Assembly (NCBI GenBank): GCA_030533445.1
Contig: CM060076.1
Coordinates: 5,522,501-5,586,500, forward strand
Length of the DNA: 64,000 nucleotides
From: Cyprinodon diabolis
Taxonomy: Eukaryota; Chordata; Actinopteri; Cyprinodontiformes; Cyprinodontidae
Direction of reading: 5' to 3'
Shown here: piece after piece, positions 56,459 to 64,000 of the stretch
Position numbering within the stretch: the stretch's first letter is position 1
Layout of the letters: each line of letters starts with the position of its first letter
The notes under the pieces: model-generated
What the model was told of the DNA's origin: nothing
The model's database searches: none
Seen by the model: only the letters and a program-made list of their open reading frames with translations
Program-made: the position numbers and the translations under genes

Positions 56459-56491
56459 CCAGTTTGTTGATAGACTGATATCTATCCAGCA
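56459..56491 (-). other. gene A probable 5' UTR exon 3
   Basis: Acceptor ctttttacag, donor ACTGG followed by gtaaga. 33 bp. It carries the second half of a 24-codon upstream ORF. Confidence 0.55.
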
Positions 56492-57353
56492 CTGTAAAAA
56501 GAAATAAAGCTCCACACTGTTGATCCCCGAAGTGAAAGTCCAACCGAGTGTTTTAAGTCTTGTTTCAGCAGTGAGGACAAGTTGCTGCCTGCAAATTAAA
56601 ACGATGCAACAATGGCAGCACCAAACATGGCTATCAGAAATTCTGCTTTTCAATTTGAAGATGAATCATGATATTTACATACAGCATATGAAAAGATCTC
56701 CACTTTTTTACCTGTCTGCATGGTTCGTGGGTCTAAATTATTTATCCCTTTTTATTTTGCATCTGAGGATTTAATCATTATTTTTGATGTTTTTTTCATA
56801 CCCTGTTCCTTCTTAGTTCCTGTCTTTTTGGATATACGGTTTAGAAAAGATAGTTGCTCTTTAGACAGGTTCATGTTATGTTCTACTGTTTTGGACTTTT
56901 TTGTTCTGTTGATGTTTTCAATTTTGGTTTCAGTTATGCTTTTATTTCTGATATTCTACATTGTTTTCAAGATTTATAGCATTTTTGAATTACTTCTTAG
57001 TGTAACTCTCGTTTGTTCTTTCATTTATCTATTTTTCCAGCATTCTTGTGAGTTATTTAGTCTTTTGTCATATTTCATTTTTTTAATCCTTTTCAGTTCC
57101 TTCAAAGTTAGATTACGCTCTGTAAATTCCTAGCAACTCTCTATAGCCTACTGGTTCTCATTATTCTGGTCATTTTCCTGTAGGTCTCCTTGTCAGCAAA
57201 TATATTATTCAATTCCTTACCTCTTGTGCTGTTACCTGGTCTGATTCCTGTGCCTGTTTACTCTGAATATGACTGCTGTTGCCATTTCCTCCAATAAATC
57301 CCTAAAATATCAGCTGCCTCTGTCCCTCAGTGCTCAAAAAAAAAAGAATTCAC

Positions 57354-57397
57354 CTCCAATAGTGGACGGATGTTTGATGTTCCCCATCTTATCCCTC
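57354..57397 (-). other. gene A probable 5' UTR exon 2 with upstream ATG
   Basis: Acceptor caaactag, donor TGGAG followed by gtgaat. Contains ATG GGG AAC, opening MGNIKHPSTIG. Confidence 0.55.
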
Positions 57398-57519
57398 CTA
57401 GTTTGACTGTTTATGAAAGATGATGGAAAGAGTCAAAAAAGATGGCTTGCAAATAGAGAGCTCATGTTATCTGAAAATGTAATAAAAATGTGTGTGTTCT
57501 TCAAACAAAATGTATTAAC

Positions 57520-57568
57520 CTGACGTCCTTCTCCTCCCTATGATTGTGGGACCTGCTCAGAGAGCCGA
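57520..57568 (-). other. gene A probable 5' UTR exon 1 or internal leader exon
   Basis: Donor CGTCAG followed by gttaat. There is also an acceptor-like tgtttgcag at its start, so a further upstream exon is possible. No TATA box identified. Confidence 0.4.
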
Positions 57569-59345
57569 CTGCAAACACATAAAAACAGAATGAGTTCTAT
57601 ACTTTCATTGTGAAGATTATGTTTTTATGCCTCTGGAGTCTAGGAAATGTACTGTAGAGAAATTTCAAAATGCCCCTCCTAGTGTTAATGTTTTCAGTTA
57701 TGGAGGATTACAATTTTCAAGAAACAATGAGGACAGCTGCAGGCCATTGAGCACACATTGTTCCAGCGAAGCTGTATCTCTCAATTTTCTTCAGAACCAG
57801 AATCCACCAAAGTCTGTGCAGGAAAAGCTGAGTTTTACAAACAATTGGTCAATGTCAATGTTAAATGTATTTATTTAGGCCTTTAAAACATGTATAAAAC
57901 TGCACCAAAGTGCTTTACAGGAAAGACAACAACACCAATTAACAAAACAGAATGTGAAACACTGCTTCAATTAAAAGATAAAGAATAAAAATAAGTTTTA
58001 AGAAGCGATTTAAAATGATCCAAGCTGTGGGCAGATTTAATTTGAAGAGGTAAATGGTTCCACAGAATTGCAGCAACAACAGAGAAGGCCCGATCTCCTT
58101 TCCTCTTAAGTCGAGTCCGATGAACTGTCAGTAATAGTTGATTATTTGAACGTAGACATTTTGTAGTTTAAGGGGCATATAAATCTGAAGATCATCTACA
58201 AAGAAATTAAAAGAAATATCAAACTTAAATATATACAATTTACAATAAATACAAAATAAACAAAATAAGACCTAGAATTGAGCCTTGGGGAACACCATAC
58301 TTTAAAGGTTTGGCCCCAGAACAGCATTGGTCAAGATGAACTGAAAAAGTTCTCTGGTCAAGAAGTCAAAGCAGAGAAATAAGAAATTAGAAGGTTTAGT
58401 TTTTACAAATTCACCTACAGTTCCTTTATCCTTGCTTTTCTAGATGTCTTCTGTTTTCTTTGGAGCAGCAGGCAAAAAGAAAAGCCCCATAGTTCCTAAA
58501 CCATTCATCCATCTTTTTCATTCCTGAGGCATGAAGCATACTTGATGAATATGAGTTTGCTAAAGGGGAGATCAAAGGAGAAGCTAGGGACAAAAGAGGA
58601 GAAATATGAAGGAGCAAAATAAACTGTTTATATTAAAACTTCTTTCTTTGACTGTTTCTCCTCAATTGTCAAAACAAATAACTTGGGGAAATAAATTCTC
58701 CAAGGTAAAATCCTGCTTTAGTGTCTTTTTTTACAGTGATGTTTTTAACTTTGGAAATGTATTCCAATTAAGCTTTTTTTTCTGATTAACTGTAAGTATT
58801 TATAAAAATAACACCTAGCAGGTATTACTTGTAATTTTTAATAAGCCAATATCTCTATGTTAAAAGGTTTATGTACCTAATCTAATGTTTCATAACTGCA
58901 CTTATATTATACTAATTACTACATTTAACAGGGAACAGGCTATTTATCTTTTCTGCATTAAAAATACTCTCTGGTCAGTGTTTAGGATCTTAGCTTTGTC
59001 TCTGGCATTACTGTGCATAATTTGGTTTCTGTTTCATTATCCTCTTGAGTCTGAATGTAATATGGGATTAGACTGGAATGAAATGTATATGTTTAGTCCA
59101 TTTGGATTCTATAAAACTGGAAATGAATTGGGTCTACTTAAGCATAGAGATTAAATTTAGCACTATCAGCTCTATACTACCTAAGTTGTTACATAACATT
59201 TTATTAGGGCATAAATAAATCAGCAAACTGTGTAGAATGTAATGTCACAGGTGCTTCCTTTTATGTTTATCTGATGCTAATTAGCTCTAGCTGTAAGCAA
59301 TCCGGGCTGTCTCTGTTGGGGCCTGTAGTGTTCTAATGTTTTTAA
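57569..59345. other. region between gene A and gene B
   Basis: Contains repeat copy 57838-58377 and AT-rich sequence. The plus-strand ORFs at 57627-57878 and 58885-59154 show no recognisable motif. The gene A promoter should lie at the left edge. Confidence 0.5.
57838..58377 (+). repeat. 0.53-kb repeat, copy 1
   Basis: Same sequence as 60845-61375 in direct orientation. Both begin CAAACAATTGGTCAATGTCA and end TTCTCTGGTCAA followed by GTCAAAGCAGAGA. Internal GTGCTTTACAGGAAAGACAA and TTCCACAGAATTG blocks resemble the 3' region of a fish non-LTR element on the minus strand. Confidence 0.85.
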
Positions 59346-59716
59346 GGTAACACTTTCTTTTACAGTACATGTAATATTCATGTAATAATATGGTAATAAC
59401 ATAGCATGTTACACTATATTTCTAGGTAACAAGAAACTTTATTTGGTAATTACCACAAAATTAAGGTATATAATTTCAAAGTAATTACTTGCAATTATTG
59501 CAATTGCATATTACTATGTAAGAATAGAGAATTTTGGTGGGTAATTACCATCAGGTTACCGCATAACTTTTTATTATTGCCCACCACCTACCAACAGATT
59601 ATAATGTAAATTGTAACTTGTGATCAGGTAAGTGCAGTGGTTCAAATTTCAGGTAGACAGGGTAAAATCAGACTTCTTACATGGATATTACATGTACTGT
59701 AAAAGAAAGCGTTACC
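59346..59716. mobile_element. MITE with 40-bp terminal inverted repeats
   Basis: 371 bp. The left end GGTAACACTTTCTTTTACAG matches the inverse of the right end CTGTAAAAGAAAGCGTTACC, and the match runs about 40 bp with two mismatches. No clear target duplication. It lies about 90 bp upstream of the TATA-like motif of gene B. Confidence 0.8.
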
Positions 59717-59807
59717 GTTTTGGTCTTGCAAAAGTTCACAGACATTTCAGAATAAACCAAGAATTGAATCTTCTTTCTGAAAAGGTTTGTTCCCTGTGAA
59801 ATGGGTT

Positions 59808-59813
59808 TATAAG
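59808..59813 (+). promoter_or_regulatory. candidate TATA box of gene B
   Basis: GGGTTTATAAGGC context, with a splice-donor-ending exon candidate following. Confidence 0.3.
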
Positions 59814-59837
59814 GCTGCTATGTATGCTAAACAGCCC

Positions 59838-60029
59838 TGCTGCCCAGCACGATTCAGTAAACCTGCAGCTTTTATTCTTATCTCTGTTGAGAAAACATGT
59901 TCTACAAGACTTGTGGAACAGCCCTCTGGTTTTAAATCACAAGGGAAACTGTTTTATTTAGTCAGAGGAGCTGTGCATCTTACACTGCGCTGGAAAGCTT
60001 TGACAAATGGGAAATCATCAGTCTGTGGG
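59838..60029 (+). other. candidate gene B 5' UTR exon
   Basis: Inferred exon between the TATA-like motif and a strong donor (TGTGGG followed by gtaagt at 60030). The next acceptor, ttatgatcag at about 60252, opens the exon holding the gene B ATG. The start position is approximate. Confidence 0.35.
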
Positions 60030-60262
60030 GTAAGTTACTGTATTAGCTGAAACAGTCTGCTAAATGGTTTTACTGCAAAAAATCACACCTGACCTACCTG
60101 CTCAGCGTTTTTATTTCTGTTTCTGAGGCGGTGAATATTTGTGCTGAACAGCTTATTATTATTAAGCTTAAAAAATCTTTTCAATTTAATTTATTTTAAG
60201 AACTTTCTTTCCAATTTCTTGACTCGGATTTTCTGTTTTTCTGTATCTTTATGATCAGAAAT

Positions 60263-60284
60263 ATGGATGGAGGTGAACAGAGGG
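60263..60284 (+). CDS. gene B coding exon 1
   Basis: ATG at 60263, MDGGEQR, then donor AGGG followed by gtgagt. The preceding acceptor ttatgatcag implies an upstream noncoding exon. Confidence 0.78.
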
Positions 60285-62373
60285 GTGAGTTTCTACCAAC
60301 TATTAATTTAGCACCGATTTATACAATAAATAATACTGTATTTTCATTTGAGTCTTTCCAAGTCATTTATGTAAAGGACAGAAATCCTTTTTGACATCTG
60401 AAAGTTTTGTGTTTAGCAATATGTCAGACTTCTGTCTGTCTGTGCTTATGTCCTCTTCTGAGCTATGCATTATGTTTTATATTTCAGGCATAGCAAACAA
60501 CAGGTTTGGGCTGTTGTTTTAACCAGCTACAAAAGATAAATGTAACAATGCATCCAAATTCCTGCTGAACAAAAAATCCACTTACTAAAGTATTTCAGAA
60601 GATGTTCAACTACTGCATTTACAGACATTTATGGACAGTTTGCAATAATGAATTGCTCTTCCCCTGATTAAGGGTACATACAGTAGTCATGTTATTTTAC
60701 TTTTTTTATCTAGACGGAAGTAAATCACTTTGATTGCATACTTTTTTATGACGAAATACGTTTTTCTGCTGGCGTACTATTTGTCGTCTTTGTCTTTTAA
60801 GCTTTATTTTTGCTAATGTGGCAGGGATTAGGTCACAGCCCATGCAAACAATTGGTCAATGTCAAATTTATTTATATAGCACTTTAAAAAAAGGTATAAA
60901 ACTGCACCAAAGTGCTTTACAGGAAAGACAACAACACCAATTAACAAAACAGAATGTGAAACACTGCTTCAATTAAAAGACAAAGAATAAAAATAAGTTT
61001 TAAGGAGCGATTTAAAAGGATCCTGGCTGTGGGCAAATTTAATTTGAAGAGGTAAATGGTTCCACAGAATTGGAGCAACAACAGAGAAGGCCCGATCTCC
61101 TTTCCTCTAAAGTCGTGTCCCAGGAACTGTCAGTAATAGTTGATTATTTGAACGTAGGCATTTTGTAGTTTAAGGGGCATATAAATCTGAAGATTATCTA
61201 CAAAGAAATGAAAAGAAATACCAAACTTATGGAAAATCTGACCAAGAGGCAAAATAAACAAAATAAGACCTAGAATTGAGCCTTGGGGAACACCATACTT
61301 TAAAAGTTTGGCCCCAGAACAGCATTGGTCAAGATGAACTGAAAAAGTTCTCTGGTCAACGAGTCAAAGCAGAGATTTTGTGTCTCTTTTATATAAGCAT
61401 ATAACCTGACTATGTGTCTTTAATCGATTTAGTTGCACGCTTAGACTTACTGTGATATTTTAAAAATAAAACCACTCTTCTTTGTAGATATCATGAGATG
61501 ATAATACATTTTCCAAAATAATTCAATGATTTTATTCATGTCTGCATTTTTGCTTGAAAGGAACATGATTTTGTCTTTCATATTTCATCCAGTCCAGACC
61601 TATTAAGAAACGGGAGATTTTTGTTACATATCCTTCAGTATTTTATTGTAAATTTGTTAACTGATATCTTTGATTCTTTTGAAGATATGAGAAAATTTTT
61701 CGTCAACGTTGAGGGAAGAGAAACTGCAGCTCAGAGATCCATCATACAAAGAGTAAAGGCCTTCGGTCAGACTGAGGTATCAAACCTGGAGGAGTGTGAC
61801 TATGTTCTGGTTTTCTGTCCCATCGTGACCCGGGTGGCAGCTGACATCAGCGGAGCCCTGAACAATATTCCTGGTAGAATATCCACTTTTTTGAAAAATA
61901 AATCTCCCTTACTGTCATCCATAATTTCATTAAACAATAAAGGTTTCCATAATTTTACAGCACCTTCGGGAGGTACACTCTCAACAAGAAAGTAGGACTA
62001 GCTTTAAAAATCTCATCTATTTGTTTCATCTTTTTTGTTTCAGCTCATAAACCAGCGATTCTGGTAGTGTTGCATCACACACGAAATAGCTTCCAAGTTT
62101 TAGCAGAAAGCAAGGATCAAGTGCATGACCCAAACGTCTATCTCACCTTGGACTTTCTGTTTTGGGATGAGGAACTCCTTGATTGTCACCTCAATGATGA
62201 AGCATTTGCCCAGATCCAGCGTCTTCTACCAAGTTCAAACCAACTGGTATCTAAATCATTAAACATGTTAAAACATTACCCATGAAGCAACATGTAGGCT
62301 AAACACTAACATTTCATTCCTTTCTTTCAGGCAGTTTATTGTGGATACATCGGAGAATGTAAAGTATAAACTT

Positions 62374-62409
<36 letters not shown>

Positions 62410-62562
62410 TTTTTTTTTTTTTAAACATGTTTCTGTATTTTTGTTCTGTTTTGTTTTTCAGGGTTAAAGCAACCAAAAGCCCTGGCGATCATAGGTGGAG
62501 TTGTTGTGTTTATAGTAGCTGTGGTGCTAATTGTTGTGTTTACTCGTAATAATCCTCCCTAA
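60263..62562 (+). CDS. gene B: predicted tail-anchored alpha/beta-domain protein
   Basis: Five coding exons: 60263-60284, 61685-61873, 62044-62246, 62331-62358, 62462-62562. Total 543 nt, 180 aa. It starts MDGGEQRDMRKFFVNVEGRE. Core motifs: CDYVLVFCPIVTRVAADISG, KPAILVVLHHTRNSFQVLAE, VYLTLDFLFWDEELLDCHLN and AFAQIQRLL. After EWLKQPK comes a membrane anchor (ALAIIGGVVVFIVAVVLIVV) and a short polar tail FTRNNPP. No signal peptide, so tail-anchored with the domain in the cytosol. It is a paralogue of gene A: identical exon number and phases, and exons 1 (22 nt) and 4 (28 nt) of the same length. Function unknown to me. Confidence 0.85.
60845..61375 (+). repeat. 0.53-kb repeat, copy 2
   Basis: Direct copy of 57838-58377, here inside intron 1 of gene B. 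Roughly 90-95 percent identical by eye. Confidence 0.85.
61685..61873 (+). CDS. gene B coding exon 2
   Basis: Acceptor gattcttttgaag, donor CCTG followed by gtagaa. 189 bp, phase 1. Confidence 0.88.
62044..62246 (+). CDS. gene B coding exon 3
   Basis: Acceptor tttgtttcag, donor CAACTG followed by gtatct. 203 bp, phase 1 to 0. Ends RLLPSSNQL. Confidence 0.88.
62331..62358 (+). CDS. gene B coding exon 4 (28 bp)
   Basis: Acceptor cctttctttcag, donor GAGAAT followed by gtaaag. Encodes AVYCGYIGE. This donor, rather than the later gtataa, keeps the frame into the membrane-anchor exon. Confidence 0.8.
62376..62406. repeat. (TA)n microsatellite
   Basis: About 15 TA units in the 103-bp last intron of gene B, followed by a T-run. 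Confidence 0.95.
62462..62562 (+). CDS. gene B coding exon 5 (membrane anchor, stop)
   Basis: Acceptor ttgtttttcag. Encodes LKQPKALAIIGGVVVFIVAV and on to NNPP, with TAA at 62560-62562. Confidence 0.85.
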
Positions 62563-62853
62563 TCAGTCACAGTCCTTTTAATCCACACACAAAATGAAGG
62601 CAACATGAAGTAGTAAATGTCTACTGAAGGATTAAGTTTGATCTCAGTTTTACAGACATGTGGATCTTTTTTCTTTTTTTCCACATTAGTTCTGTTACAC
62701 CGCAATGAAATATGGGTTCAATGTCTTTGTTTTTCTGATAAAGGGCAAATGTTTTGAATGGTAAATCATATTAAATTGAAGTAGATTATGTAATTCTTTT
62801 TTTAATGCGTATGTAATGCATAAACATTGCTTCTAAACAAAGAAGTATGCTTC

Positions 62854-62859
62854 AATAAA
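62854..62859 (+). terminator. polyadenylation signal of gene B
   Basis: AATAAA in CTTCAATAAAAGG, 292 bases after the stop codon. Confidence 0.7.
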
Positions 62860-62879
62860 AGGAAATATATTATCCGAGT

Positions 62880-63345
62880 AAAATTGATCTTTTTTAAGAG
62901 TTATTGCAGCCATCAATTTAAACAAATCAGAGAACGATTTAAAACAAAATTTAAGCCGATTTATTATTTCTAAGCCACAGCTTTACATAACAGGCGCAGT
63001 CCACCTCCAAAGATTTATGGTCCAAACCATTTAATTAATGAATTAATGTATAGTTGATTACAATTCAGTTATTATATTTCAGTTTAGTTAATTATAATGT
63101 AGTGCATAATTATTTAATTGATTTGGTAAGAAATTATCAAGCCCAACTGATTACAGCAACCAATTTAATTTTATATGAAACCCTCTGGAAATGCATTTGT
63201 TGAAAAGGAACATCTTCCTTTGATCAAGAACAGTGCTTTAAAGCAGCGCGCCCCCTACAGGACCTTTTGAAAATAGCACTGTTGTAAACGCTGACTCCCC
63301 TCTGCGAGTCTTTTTTACTTTCTCAGCAGCTGGAACATGCATTTC
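62880..63345. other. intergenic, nothing recognised
   Basis: AT-rich sequence after gene B without ORF, repeat or regulatory motif that I can support. Confidence 0.5.
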
Positions 63346-63667
63346 TACGGAAGAGGATTAGGGCCACTGAAAAAAAAAAAGTTAACTGATTTTTTTTATT
63401 TTATTTTAGTATAGTATGGGAAAAAAGTCAGAATTCTGACTTTAATCTCAGATTAGAGTCAGAATTCTGACTTTTTCTCAGAATTCTGACTTTTTTATTG
63501 TCAGAATTCAGTCAGAATTCTGGGATTAAAGTCAGAATTCTGAGAAAAAAATCATAATTCTGAGATTAAAGTCAGAATTCTGACTTTTTTTCCCATACTA
63601 AACTGAAATAAAATTTAAAAATCAGTTTACCTTTTTTTTTTTCCACTAGCCCTAATCCTCTTCCGTA
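63346..63667. mobile_element. fold-back element rich in GTCAGAATTCTGAC
   Basis: 322 bp whose ends TACGGAAGAGGATTAGGGC and its inverse GCCCTAATCCTCTTCCGTA match exactly. Inside are about eight copies of the self-complementary core TCAGAATTCTGA, each with an EcoRI site, alternating with T- or A-runs. No coding capacity. Confidence 0.82.
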
Positions 63668-63889
63668 CATATCTCATCCAGCCAAATATCTGCCTGTTTG
63701 CTGCAACTTTTTACTTTAATACAAGTTAGGGAAGTGTAAGTCTGCCTCTCAAGTAAACAGTTTTTAACTACAATTATAAGGTCACTTAGTCTCTACATGA
63801 TTTATAGTAGCATGGTAAAATAAATCTTAAGTCACTCTATTAACATTAACTGATGTTAGCAGATACAGTACTTATAAGTTTGCAAAAGT

Positions 63890-63962
63890 AGACAGCTGGA
63901 TATAGGCACCAGACCCCCTGGCAACCCCAGAAGGGATCAAACGTGACAGAATTTGGATGGAA
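63890..63962 (-). repeat. dispersed repeat fragment (copy 6)
   Basis: AGCTGGATATAGGCACCAGA, then CCCTGGCAACCCCAGAAGGG and a GGATGGA end, matching the end of copy 3. Confidence 0.65.
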
Positions 63963-64000
63963 GTGTGCAACGGTTATGCATCTTTATTCTGTTTGAGGTC

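Noticed and set aside
56720..57133. 137-aa hydrophobic plus-strand ORF
   Set aside because: T-rich AT-biased sequence gives Phe/Leu/Ile runs by chance; no homologue recognised, and it overlaps an intron of gene A's leader.

Overview
The window is from a vertebrate nuclear genome, almost certainly a ray-finned fish. Short exons with GT-AG introns, (TA)n microsatellites, hAT MITEs, Tc1/mariner and L2-type remnants and a Tf1/sushi-type Ty3/Gypsy element all fit a teleost; a killifish or livebearer relative is possible but is only an impression.

Layout. Positions 2078-47640 (minus strand) hold one large gene, triadin (trdn), the membrane anchor that links calsequestrin to the ryanodine receptor in the junctional sarcoplasmic reticulum of muscle. 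I can follow 31 coding exons from a 6-codon first exon (47622-47640) to the conserved C-terminal exon (2078-2226). Every internal exon is a multiple of three and uses phase-1 junctions, giving a model of about 1246 residues. A single 1554-bp exon (21914-23467) supplies about 518 almost purely acidic residues. Intron 1 (15.8 kb) carries a nearly intact, young Gypsy element (36505-42260) and several hAT and LINE remnants. A Tc1/mariner DD36E element with one in-frame stop sits in a later intron.

Positions 51062-62562 hold two related small genes arranged head to head: gene A on the minus strand (coding 51062-56257, upstream exons to about 57568) and gene B on the plus strand (coding 60263-62562). 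They encode 176 and 180 residues, have the same five coding exons with the same phases, share an alpha/beta-looking domain, and end in a hydrophobic C-terminal segment. They look like tail-anchored membrane proteins of a family I cannot name. This pair is the best candidate for something undescribed.

The rest is intergenic or intronic DNA rich in transposon remains: at least six hAT-type MITEs (four with exact 8-bp target duplications), a 214-bp near-perfect palindrome 1.3 kb upstream of the triadin start, a 31-bp-period minisatellite, (TA)n tracts on both sides of a LINE fragment, two direct copies of a 0.53-kb repeat beside the paralogue pair, and a decayed integrase-like gene. No rRNA, tRNA or CRISPR array was seen. 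All exon models are by eye from splice sites and reading frame.
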